Assembly (NCBI GenBank): GCA_021773075.1
Contig: JAJFKT010000026.1
Location: forward strand, 1 to 64,000
Length of the DNA: 64,000 bases
Origin: Woeseiaceae bacterium
Lineage (GTDB): Bacteria; Pseudomonadota; Gammaproteobacteria; Steroidobacterales; Woeseiaceae
Direction of reading: 5' to 3'
A model generated the notes under the pieces. That model was not told where the DNA came from and searched no databases. It saw nothing but the letters and a program-made list of their open reading frames with translations. The first letter of the stretch is position 1; each line of letters opens with the position of its first letter. The translations under genes and the position numbers were made by a program. Positions 56,332 through 64,000 of this stretch are shown one piece after another.

Positions 56332-56802
56332 GTGCATATTCGTTTGCTAGCTGTCGGTGATCGGCAACCGTCCTGGGTGGACGAAGCCTTTGGCACCTAC
56401 ACGGAGCGCTTTCCGCGCGAGTGGAAGTTCCGTCTCGACACAATTGCGACCGTTCGCCGTAGCAAAAACGACAAGTCGCGACAGGCGATGGATTCAGAGG
56501 GCGGGCTGATTTTGGCAAAGCTGGCACCGGCGGAGCAGGTTATTCTGCTGGATGAGCGTGGCAAGCAAATGAAAAGCGAGACTCTGGCGGCTAAATTAAT
56601 CGACTGGCAATCCGATGCGCGCGATCTGTGTTTTGTTATTGGTGGACCGGATGGTGTTTCGGACGCAGTACGACAACGCGCCGACATGTTGTGGTCGCTT
56701 TCTCAATTGACTCTGCCTCACGGCATGGCGCGTGTCCTGCTAAGCGAACAACTGTATCGGGCCTGGTCCCTGCATACGGGCCATCCCTACCATCGTGTCT
56801 AA
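56332..56802 (+). CDS. rlmH: 23S rRNA pseudouridine-1915 N3-methyltransferase
   Basis: A 156-residue SPOUT-family enzyme (E. coli 155), starting at GTG 56332. Typical blocks are HIRLLAVGDRQPSWVDEAF, CFVIGGPDGVSDAV and LSQLTLPHGMARVLLSEQLYRAWSL with HTGHPYHR at the end, the trefoil knot and S-adenosylmethionine site. It overlaps maf by eight bases. Confidence 0.96.
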   Translation: MHIRLLAVGDRQPSWVDEAFGTYTERFPREWKFRLDTIATVRRSKNDKSRQAMDSEGGLILAKLAPAEQVILLDERGKQMKSETLAAKLIDWQSDARDLCFVIGGPDGVSDAVRQRADMLWSLSQLTLPHGMARVLLSEQLYRAWSLHTGHPYHRV

Positions 56803-57367
56803 GCTCATACTGGCCTCTACTTCGCCGCGTCGCCGAGAGATTCTGGCGACGCTGGGAATCGACTTCGATGTCGTAAGCGTGGACACCGATGAGCGTCGCC
56901 ACGATGCGGAGTTGCCACAGGAGATGGTGTTGCGGCTGGCAGCGGGCAAGGCGGAAGCCGTCGCCGGCGGCGAGTTGGTGCTGGGCGCAGATACGGTGGT
57001 CGTCTTGGGTGAGCGGGTTCTGGGCAAACCGCAAAATGCCGCGGACGCGGTTGAAATGCTGCTGGCGCTGTCGGGACGCACACACAGCGTGATGACGGGT
57101 GTTGCGTTGAAAACAGTGAATGGAACCCACTTCGTCCTGTCCAAGACTGAAGTCCAGTTTCGCGAAATTGGTCAGGACGAGGCGCATCGTTACTGGCACA
57201 GTGGGGAGCCCGCAGACAAAGCGGGTGCCTACGGTATCCAGGGACGGGGTGGCATGTTCGTAAAGGCCATCAACGGTAGCTATTCCGGCGTGATGGGATT
57301 GCCGGTTTTCGAAACGGTCGAATTATTGAAGTCAGCAGGAATTGATGTACTCGAAGACCAGCAATGA
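56795..57367 (+). CDS. maf: Maf-like nucleotide pyrophosphatase
   Basis: A 190-residue Maf protein that removes pyrophosphate from noncanonical or regular nucleoside triphosphates. The signature LASTSPRRREIL is at the N-terminus and the ADTVV and GRTHSVMTGV blocks follow, with the GAYGIQGRGGMFVKAINGSYSGVMGLP stretch completing the active site. The start is GTG 56795. It overlaps rng by four bases. Confidence 0.93.
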   Translation: MSKLILASTSPRRREILATLGIDFDVVSVDTDERRHDAELPQEMVLRLAAGKAEAVAGGELVLGADTVVVLGERVLGKPQNAADAVEMLLALSGRTHSVMTGVALKTVNGTHFVLSKTEVQFREIGQDEAHRYWHSGEPADKAGAYGIQGRGGMFVKAINGSYSGVMGLPVFETVELLKSAGIDVLEDQQ

Positions 57368-58842
57368 CAGAAGACTCATCCAAAGAAGAAATCCTGATCA
57401 ACGTTACGCCCAGCGAGGTGCGTGCGGCGCTGCTGGAGAACGGCGTGCTGCAGGAAGTCTACATAGAGCGTGCTGCGCGACGTGGGCTCGTCAGCAATAT
57501 TTACAAGGGTCGCGTATCGCGCGTGTTGCCGGGCATGCAAGCGGCCTTTATCGATATCGGTCTTTCGAGAACCGCGTTCTTACACGTTTCGGATATCGCT
57601 TCGCCGCAGCGTCCCGAACGCAGCGATGAAGAGCCCAACATCAAAGACCTGCTCCGCGAGGGCGATAGCATTATGGTGCAGGTCGTCAAGGACCCGCTGG
57701 GCAACAAAGGCGCACGCCTTACGAGCTACATCACCTTGCCATCCAGGCATCTTGTTTTGCTGCCGCATAGCGACACGGTCGGTGTTTCCGCGCGTATTGA
57801 AGACGAGGACGAGCGCCTCCGGCTGCGCAGCATGGTGGAAGGCTTGCTTGGAGAGCACGGGCTAAAATGCGGTGCCATTGTAAGAACGGTGGCGGAGGGT
57901 GCATCGGCGGAGGCCGTATCAGCCGACCTTCGTTATGCGATCAAGCTATGGGACGTTGTTCAGCAACGGTGCAGGCAGGCTAATGTAAAAACAATGGTGC
58001 ACGAGGACCTTTCCTTGCCGCTGCGAGTATTGCGGGACCTTGTGACATCGGATGTGGAGCGAATACGGGTTGATTCTGAAGCGGATTTCGAAGTGATGAA
58101 GGAGTTCAGCCGAACTTATCTCCCGGATGCTGAGGCCATGCTTGAATCCTACAAACGACGCCGACCAATTTTCGATCTGCATGGAATCGAGGATGAAATC
58201 AGCAAATCTCTTGATCGAAGTATTCCTTTAAAATCCGGAGGTTATCTAATTTTTGACCAAACGGAGGCGATGACCACTGTAGACGTGAATACGGGTGGCT
58301 ATGTGGGACATCGCAATCTCGAAGAAACCATATACCGTACTAACCTGGAGGCTGCTGTCGCGATAGCCCGCCAACTGAGGCTGAGAAACCTGGGTGGCAT
58401 TATCATTATCGACTTCATCGATATGCAGGAAGAGGACCATCGCAGCAAGGTGTTACAGCTGCTGGACAAATCCCTGTCTCGTGATCATGCGCGTCATCAG
58501 ATCACGCCGGTGTCCCCTCTCGGACTAGTGGAGATGACCCGTAAGCGCACGCGTGAGAGCTTGCAGCACATCCTGGGCGAGGACTGTCCCGGCTGTAGCG
58601 GTCGCGGCTTCGTGTTAACGGCCGAGACCGTGTGTTTCGAGGTGTTTCGCGAGATCATTCGGCAGTCCCGACAATTTGAATTTGATGAGGCGATGGTCCT
58701 TGCCCATCAGGACGTCATCGAATTATTACTGGATGAGCAGGCGGCAAGCCTCGCCGAGTTGGAAGAACAAACCGGCAAACCAATCCGCCTGCAAACCGAG
58801 TCGCTGTATCTTCAGGATCAGTTCGACGTTGTGCTGATGTGA
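57364..58842 (+). CDS. rng: Ribonuclease G
   Basis: A 492-residue endoribonuclease (E. coli 489) that matures 16S rRNA 5' ends and degrades mRNA. An S1-like domain (GLVSNIYKGRVSRVLPGMQAAFIDIGLSRTAFLHVSD) comes first. The catalytic aspartates are in TTVDVNTGGYVG and IIIDFIDMQ, and the zinc-link cysteines in CPGCSGRG. There is no long C-terminal tail, so it is RNase G, not E. Confidence 0.96.
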   Translation: MTEDSSKEEILINVTPSEVRAALLENGVLQEVYIERAARRGLVSNIYKGRVSRVLPGMQAAFIDIGLSRTAFLHVSDIASPQRPERSDEEPNIKDLLREGDSIMVQVVKDPLGNKGARLTSYITLPSRHLVLLPHSDTVGVSARIEDEDERLRLRSMVEGLLGEHGLKCGAIVRTVAEGASAEAVSADLRYAIKLWDVVQQRCRQANVKTMVHEDLSLPLRVLRDLVTSDVERIRVDSEADFEVMKEFSRTYLPDAEAMLESYKRRRPIFDLHGIEDEISKSLDRSIPLKSGGYLIFDQTEAMTTVDVNTGGYVGHRNLEETIYRTNLEAAVAIARQLRLRNLGGIIIIDFIDMQEEDHRSKVLQLLDKSLSRDHARHQITPVSPLGLVEMTRKRTRESLQHILGEDCPGCSGRGFVLTAETVCFEVFREIIRQSRQFEFDEAMVLAHQDVIELLLDEQAASLAELEEQTGKPIRLQTESLYLQDQFDVVLM

Positions 58843-58856
58843 CGTAGAGCAGCGCG

Positions 58857-61800
58857 ATGAAAAAATATCTTCGAGCATTGATCAAGATCTTCGCGTACAC
58901 CGCGGCGAGTATCGTGATCCTGTTGGCCATTTTCGTGGGCTTGTTCCGTCTGTTCTTGCCTCGCGTCCCAGAATATCAGGATGAAATCAAAGCCTGGGCG
59001 AGTGCTGCGATCGGTGTGCAGGTAGAGTTCACTGGTATGGATGCCCGATGGGGTCTGAGTGGGCCTGAACTCGAGTTCTACAACACCGAGCTGCTGCGTC
59101 AAAGTAGCGGCACGCGTATTATTGCCGCCGAGGAAGTGCGTATCAGTGTCGGTTTGATGCGGCTGCTGTTCGAACAGTCACTCGTCGTGGATCGAGTCGT
59201 CATACGGGATACCAGCGTCGACGTTCGACAACATGCGGACGGTAGTTACCGGATTCAGGGTGTGCCTCTTGAGGAGCTTCTGGCTTCGCGTAGCAGTGAC
59301 TCGGATGTGCCGGCCAGCATTGAATTCATCGGTGAGGATATCGAGCTCAGATTCATGCAACCAGGTGATGAGCGACCGCATTTTTTCCACGTGCCACAGG
59401 TGAGTGCAAGCATCGACGATAAGCGAATTGCGGCTGAGGCCGAAATTCGATTGCCCGATGAACTTGGGCGCCAGCTGAGTGTGTCCGCAGTACAGATTCT
59501 GGCGCCTCCCGTTGCGGAACGGAGCTGGGACATTACCGTCGATGCGGACGACGTAAACCTGGCTGGCTGGTCGAGCTTGTTACCGGGAGAAAGCCGCTTT
59601 AAATCAGGTGTTGGTGATTTGGAGTTGGCGCTGGCACTCACCGATGCTGGTGTATCGAATGTGACCGCGGAAATTGACTTCGTGGATATCGCGATGGTCG
59701 CGGATGATTTTTTTGACATCACGGGTCGGGTTGAGATCGATGTGACTGAGAGCGACTGGCTGATCGCAGCAGATGAGCTGGTCATATCATTTGCAGACCA
59801 CGAATGGCCCGAAGCGTCGCTGCGAATAGAGGCAAGCGTCGATCACGACGGCCGCGCCGTTATGGTGGACGCGCGCGCCTCGTACCTGAATCTGGATGAC
59901 TTGCACGTCATAAGACCGTGGTTGAACGATGAACAGCAAGATGTGTTGCGCGACGTCGAACCTTCGGGTGTGGTCAGAGACATGATAGCGACAGTTTCGG
60001 AAATAGATAGCGACACGCCGCGCTTTAACGTCTCGGCGGAACTTGATCGAGTTGGTATTGCGAGCACATCTGAACGACCCGGTGTGCGAGGATTCTCGGG
60101 TCTGTTACGAGCGAATCGTTCTGGCGGTCGGCTGGAAATAAACTCGGCCGATGTCGAATTGCGGGCGCCGGAGTACCTGCCCCAGGCACTCGTTATCAGT
60201 CGCGCAGATGGCACGGTCATTTGGCGTAGTAGCAGTCGGCAAACAACGATCATCTCAGACAGCATTAGCGTTTCCGGCGATTTCTTCCATAGCCAAAGCA
60301 ATGTCCAGCTCGTGCTAAGCAAGGACGGTTCATCGCCAGAGATTGATCTGGCGAGTACATGGAGCATTGCCGATATTGCCGAGGCGAAACGCTACATCCC
60401 TGAAAAGGCCTTGCAAGCGAAACTGTACGAGTGGTTTCAGATGGCGCTGGTTAGTGGTTCGATCACACGTGGCACAACCACACTTAACGGACCGTTGGCC
60501 AAGTTTCCCTTTGATGGTGGTGAAGGTCGTCTGTTGGTGGAAGCCTCTGTTCGTAACATGTACTTCAAATACCATAAGGAATGGCCGGCGACCGAAGAGT
60601 CGGACATGGAGGTCATTCTCGACAATGCCCGTTTGTATACGACCGAGAATCGATCGACAAGTGCGGGTATTCCGGTGGTCAATGCGAAGGTCAATATTCC
60701 GGACCTTCGCGATCCGGTATTGAGTATTCAATCCTTCTCGAGTGGCACGCTCGATTCGATTAGAACCTTCTCCATGAAAAGTCCGATCTCGGATGTATTT
60801 GGTGGACAACTTGATCGCGTTGCCGTATCCGGAGAAGCATCGCTTTCTCTCGACCTCTCGGTGCCACTCAAAGTAGCGCGAATTCAGGACTTCGAGTTCG
60901 TTGCGAAAATTCGCAGCAATAACGGTACTTTGGCGATCGACGGATTCGACCCGCCTGTCACCGATCTGATCGGCGAAGTGACAATCGATCGTGAACAAAT
61001 TTCAAGCGAAGGGCTCGGTGGTAGCTTCCTCGGAGAAAGTGTCAGCATTTCGCTGGCTCGCTCAGAAGATCCGCAATTCACGGTTGTCGCCAGCACAAAA
61101 GGCACGATTACTAAGGCCGGTATCGTTGATGGCCTGGGTGCGCCGTTACAGGGTCTTGTCAGCGGTGCAGCGCTGTACGAAGCCGACGTTCTGTTTCCGA
61201 GCAGCAAAGTTGCGTCGAAATCGCCGCTAACGATCCAGATTCGCAGTGATCTCGTCGGACTGGGATTCGAATTGCCGCAGCCAGTCAATAAGGTGGCGCA
61301 GGAAGCCCTGAGTATTTTCGGCGAGATCCGGTTTATGCCGGATGGTGAAGTTATCGAGAGTGTCGGTTTCGCGGAGGACTTGCTGTCATGGCAACTTGCA
61401 TTCAATCGTCCAGAGGACTTCTGGGATCTGGATCGTGGCGTCGTGACATTTGGAACCGACGAAGTGCAGGCGGCCGATACGCGCGGTCTGCACTTGCGCG
61501 GTAGTACCGACATCGTAAGGCTAACAGATTGGCTAAGTCTTTCTCGTAGCGGTGAGGATAAAGTCGGCGTCGCAGAACGTATACGATCGGTCGACATGAT
61601 CGTCGACGATCTGTTTCTTATCGGACAGCACCTGAAATCACACCGGGTGCGTGTCGATCGTAGCGCACTCGACTGGCTGGTCCAGTTTGAAGGTGAAGAT
61701 ATCATTGGCTCGGTATTTGTACCCTATGATTTCGACGGTGATCGGGCAATGATTCTGGACATGGAAAAACTGCGTTTGCCAGGCGACGATACTGACACCG

Positions 61801-62690
61801 ATTCGGTTGCTACGCTCGACCCGCGGAAGTTGCCGGCTATCCAGCTCAAAGTCGCCGACTTAGCGTTCGGCGATCGGAATCTTGGCGCCGTGGAAGCGAC
61901 CTTCGACAAGATCGAAAACGGCCTGGAGGCCGCAACAATAATCGGCAACGACGAAACCTTTAGTCTGGTCGGGACCGGGCGCTGGCTCGCGGACGATGAT
62001 GATCCGCTTGGTAGCCACACCTATATTACGGCGACGCTGACAAGCAGCGACGTCGTACGGACAATGGCTCGACTGAATTACACGCCTGGTATCGTCAGCA
62101 AGGATATGAGCATACTTTTCGATCTCGACTGGTCAGGCAGTCCGCGCGCGGATATTTTCGAGGTCCTCGATGGTGATGTGTCTGTACGTTTCGGCGACGG
62201 ACAGTTAGAAGAGGTCGAGCCCGGTGCCGGCCGAATGTTTGGATTGATGAGTATTAGTGCATTGCCGCGACGTCTGTCATTTGATTTTCGCGATGTATTT
62301 TCGAAGGGTTTCAGTTTCGACTCGATCTCGGGTAGTTTCAGGATCGAAGATGGCGTAACACATACTTGCGATTTATCACTTGACGGGCCGGCGGTTGATA
62401 TTGGCATTGTCGGCATTGCGGACTTGAGAGATCGAACCTATGAACAAACGGCGATTGTTTCGGCGAATGTCGGAAATACGCTGCCAATTGTCGGTGCGGT
62501 CGTTGCGGGCCCACAGGTCGCTGCAGCATTACTGATTTTTTCGCAGATTTTTAAGAAGCCATTGCAGGAGGTTGGACAGGTCTATTACGGAATCGAGGGC
62601 TCGTGGGATAAACCCGATGTCGAGTCAACTGATTCGGCCGCTTTTGTAGCGAGCGGCGAGCAGGCAGGCTGTCTGGCTGGAGGGGAGTAG
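58857..62690 (+). CDS. yhdP: YhdP/AsmA-like lipid transport protein
   Basis: A 1277-residue protein (E. coli YhdP 1266) with one N-terminal membrane helix (YTAASIVILLAIFVGLFRLFLP) and a long periplasmic region of the DUF3971/AsmA type, predicted to form an extended hydrophobic groove. YhdP, with TamB and YdbH, moves phospholipids to the outer membrane. The AsmA-like C-terminal domain (about 1060-1240, LPRRLSFDFRDVFSKGFSFDSISG) is intact. It stands between rng and the nitrilase gene. Confidence 0.94.
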   Translation: MKKYLRALIKIFAYTAASIVILLAIFVGLFRLFLPRVPEYQDEIKAWASAAIGVQVEFTGMDARWGLSGPELEFYNTELLRQSSGTRIIAAEEVRISVGLMRLLFEQSLVVDRVVIRDTSVDVRQHADGSYRIQGVPLEELLASRSSDSDVPASIEFIGEDIELRFMQPGDERPHFFHVPQVSASIDDKRIAAEAEIRLPDELGRQLSVSAVQILAPPVAERSWDITVDADDVNLAGWSSLLPGESRFKSGVGDLELALALTDAGVSNVTAEIDFVDIAMVADDFFDITGRVEIDVTESDWLIAADELVISFADHEWPEASLRIEASVDHDGRAVMVDARASYLNLDDLHVIRPWLNDEQQDVLRDVEPSGVVRDMIATVSEIDSDTPRFNVSAELDRVGIASTSERPGVRGFSGLLRANRSGGRLEINSADVELRAPEYLPQALVISRADGTVIWRSSSRQTTIISDSISVSGDFFHSQSNVQLVLSKDGSSPEIDLASTWSIADIAEAKRYIPEKALQAKLYEWFQMALVSGSITRGTTTLNGPLAKFPFDGGEGRLLVEASVRNMYFKYHKEWPATEESDMEVILDNARLYTTENRSTSAGIPVVNAKVNIPDLRDPVLSIQSFSSGTLDSIRTFSMKSPISDVFGGQLDRVAVSGEASLSLDLSVPLKVARIQDFEFVAKIRSNNGTLAIDGFDPPVTDLIGEVTIDREQISSEGLGGSFLGESVSISLARSEDPQFTVVASTKGTITKAGIVDGLGAPLQGLVSGAALYEADVLFPSSKVASKSPLTIQIRSDLVGLGFELPQPVNKVAQEALSIFGEIRFMPDGEVIESVGFAEDLLSWQLAFNRPEDFWDLDRGVVTFGTDEVQAADTRGLHLRGSTDIVRLTDWLSLSRSGEDKVGVAERIRSVDMIVDDLFLIGQHLKSHRVRVDRSALDWLVQFEGEDIIGSVFVPYDFDGDRAMILDMEKLRLPGDDTDTDSVATLDPRKLPAIQLKVADLAFGDRNLGAVEATFDKIENGLEAATIIGNDETFSLVGTGRWLADDDDPLGSHTYITATLTSSDVVRTMARLNYTPGIVSKDMSILFDLDWSGSPRADIFEVLDGDVSVRFGDGQLEEVEPGAGRMFGLMSISALPRRLSFDFRDVFSKGFSFDSISGSFRIEDGVTHTCDLSLDGPAVDIGIVGIADLRDRTYEQTAIVSANVGNTLPIVGAVVAGPQVAAALLIFSQIFKKPLQEVGQVYYGIEGSWDKPDVESTDSAAFVASGEQAGCLAGGE

Positions 62691-62696
62691 GGGCTT

Positions 62697-63509
62697 ATGC
62701 GTGTCGCGGCTATTCAAATGAACAGCGGTGCCGACGTCGCTTCGAATCTGCGCTCGGCAGACGACTTGCTTCGCAGCGCTGCCGAGGACAGTTGCAAGCT
62801 GGCCGTCTTGCCAGAAAACTTTGCTTTGATGCCAGAACGTGGCCGCGATAAAGCGAAGTTTGCTGAGGCGCCCGGAGTGGGGACTGTGCAGACGTTCCTG
62901 TTCGATGCATCACGACGTTATGGCTTGTGGATTGTCGCCGGGAGCATGCCGCTGATTTCGCCTGAGATCGACGCCGAACGGGTGTACGGTGCCTGCCTGG
63001 TCGTTGATGACAATGGCGACACCCAGGCGATCTACCGCAAGATTCATCTTTTCGACGTGGACCTCGTCGACAAGCAGGAATCGTATCGAGAATCGCGCTC
63101 TATGTATCCGGGTGAAGATATCGTGACGGTTGATACTCCCTGCGGCCGGATAGGACTTACAATTTGCTACGACCTGCGCTTCCCGGAGTTGTACCGACAA
63201 CTGGTTGATGCTGGTGCGACCGTGTTTACTGTACCGGCTGCGTTCACCGCAACAACTGGAAAGGCGCACTGGCATACCCTGCTGCGAGCGCGCGCCATCG
63301 AAAATCTGGCGTATGTGATCGCGCCGGGGCAATATGGCGAGCACCCTGACCGGCGTGCGACCTATGGACATTCGCTTATCGTGGATCCATGGGGACGAAT
63401 ATTGGCGGAAGCAGCGGACGGAGATTGCTTCGCTGCAGCAGACATAGATACTGATCTGGTTGCCCGTTTGCGTAGTGAGTTCCCGGCACTCGCGAATCGG
63501 CGCCTGTAA
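62697..63509 (+). CDS. Carbon-nitrogen hydrolase (Nit1-like)
   Basis: A 270-residue nitrilase-superfamily enzyme. The catalytic triad is Glu in VLPENFAL, Lys in YRKIHLFDVD and Cys in TICYDLRFPE. The closest relatives are the Nit1 proteins that hydrolyse deaminated glutathione and are often found between yhdP and tldD, as here. No signal peptide. Its stop lies 35 bases before tldD. Confidence 0.9.
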   Translation: MRVAAIQMNSGADVASNLRSADDLLRSAAEDSCKLAVLPENFALMPERGRDKAKFAEAPGVGTVQTFLFDASRRYGLWIVAGSMPLISPEIDAERVYGACLVVDDNGDTQAIYRKIHLFDVDLVDKQESYRESRSMYPGEDIVTVDTPCGRIGLTICYDLRFPELYRQLVDAGATVFTVPAAFTATTGKAHWHTLLRARAIENLAYVIAPGQYGEHPDRRATYGHSLIVDPWGRILAEAADGDCFAAADIDTDLVARLRSEFPALANRRL

Positions 63510-63543
63510 CAACAGCCCAAATACCAGGATACGGACAGAGAGA

Positions 63544-64000
63544 TTGGACAAAACCAGTAATTCTATCGATTCGCTGATGTCGCGAATGCTCGAGCCCGCC
63601 GGGCTGGATGAAAGCAAGCTGAGCAAGACACTCGGCAGCATGATGCAGGGCGGTGTGGATTATGCCGATTTGTATTTTCAGGTCAGCCGCCATGAGAGCT
63701 GGACGCTTGAGGATCGCATCATTCGTGATGGCAGCTTCAATCTTGATCAGGGCGTTGGTGTACGGGCAACCAGCGGCGAGAAGACGGGTTTCGCCTATTC
63801 GGATGAACTACTGCTGCCCGCGCTCGAACAAGCCGCCGGCGCTGCAAGAGCGATTGCTCGACAAGGTCAGGACCTCGCTGTGCAAGCGTGGAAAAGAACC
63901 GAAGCGAAGTCGCTTTATCCCAGCGATGATCCCGCAGCGAGTATCGATGATACGCAAAAGACGGCCTTGCTCAGCGAGATAGACGCGGCAACGCGCGATC
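63544..64000 (+). CDS. tldD: TldD metalloprotease subunit (partial)
   Basis: The first 152 codons of tldD, cut off by the window end. The start is TTG 63544 (an AGAGAG lies just upstream). The N-terminal part matches the family: GVDYADLYFQVSRHESWTLEDRIIRDGSFNLDQGVGVRA and GEKTGFAYSDELLLPAL. TldD/TldE form a peptidase that processes microcin B17 and CcdA. The HExxxH catalytic motif lies beyond the end. Confidence 0.93.
   Translation, partial: MDKTSNSIDSLMSRMLEPAGLDESKLSKTLGSMMQGGVDYADLYFQVSRHESWTLEDRIIRDGSFNLDQGVGVRATSGEKTGFAYSDELLLPALEQAAGAARAIARQGQDLAVQAWKRTEAKSLYPSDDPAASIDDTQKTALLSEIDAATRD

Noticed and set aside
60884-61705. Long minus-strand frame (273 codons) inside yhdP
   Set aside because: The composition is Ser/Arg-rich, as expected for an antisense shadow; yhdP is continuous on the other strand.

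Overview
The window is a contiguous piece of a gammaproteobacterial chromosome of moderate GC content. The placement rests on the E. coli-type S10-spc-alpha ribosomal order and on typical gammaproteobacterial genes (slyX, lptE, holA, yhdP, tldD, phoH-ybeY-corC-lnt). A marine lineage near Chromatiales/Woeseiaceae is a guess from gene style, not something the sequence proves. No tRNA, rRNA, CRISPR array, prophage or intact insertion sequence was seen.

Region 1 (1-14569) holds the 3' end of tuf and the S10, spc and alpha operons (rpsJ to rplQ, including secY, rpmJ and rpoA), closed by a clear rho-independent terminator. The order is canonical, with one oddity: rpsJ is separated from rplC by about 680 bases. 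That gap contains three inverted repeats, a good -10/-35 pair and a hairpin-rich leader, so transcription of rplC onward probably starts again there. Another strong hairpin sits between tuf and rpsJ.

Region 2 (14570-23000) contains a small acidic ORF and an SDR oxidoreductase, then peptide-processing enzymes (PepQ prolidase, periplasmic gamma-glutamyltransferase, a lipoprotein oligopeptidase B-like peptidase), trpS and a small cupin lipoprotein. The gap between the cupin gene and the peptidase holds two perfect long hairpins whose loops are exact reverse complements over 18 nt.

Region 3 (22900-36050) is a tightly packed train of small accessory genes: hydrolase, acetyltransferases, a VIT-like membrane protein, two VOC proteins, upp, a DUF1801 protein, a TerB-like protein and nhaA. 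After it come an ABC-F ATPase, slyX, a YjdF-like membrane protein, a lipase-like protein, a large CadC-like regulator with TPRs, a broken hydrolase gene and an MddA/NnrU-like methyltransferase.

Region 4 (36000-64000) is housekeeping: uvrA, an MFS exporter, ssb, miaB-phoH-ybeY-corC-lnt-leuS-lptE, an interposed block (metalloprotease-like protein, membrane protein, hisI, cysS, sufE-like, yidD, membrane protein, Trm112-like), then holA-nadD-rsfS-rlmH-maf-rng-yhdP-nitrilase-tldD (truncated by the window end).

The most unusual signal is the paired-hairpin architecture found twice in intergenic DNA (540-791 and 20461-20647). In each case two neighbouring hairpins have unrelated stems but inverted copies of the same loop, so in RNA or single-stranded DNA the two loops could pair with each other.
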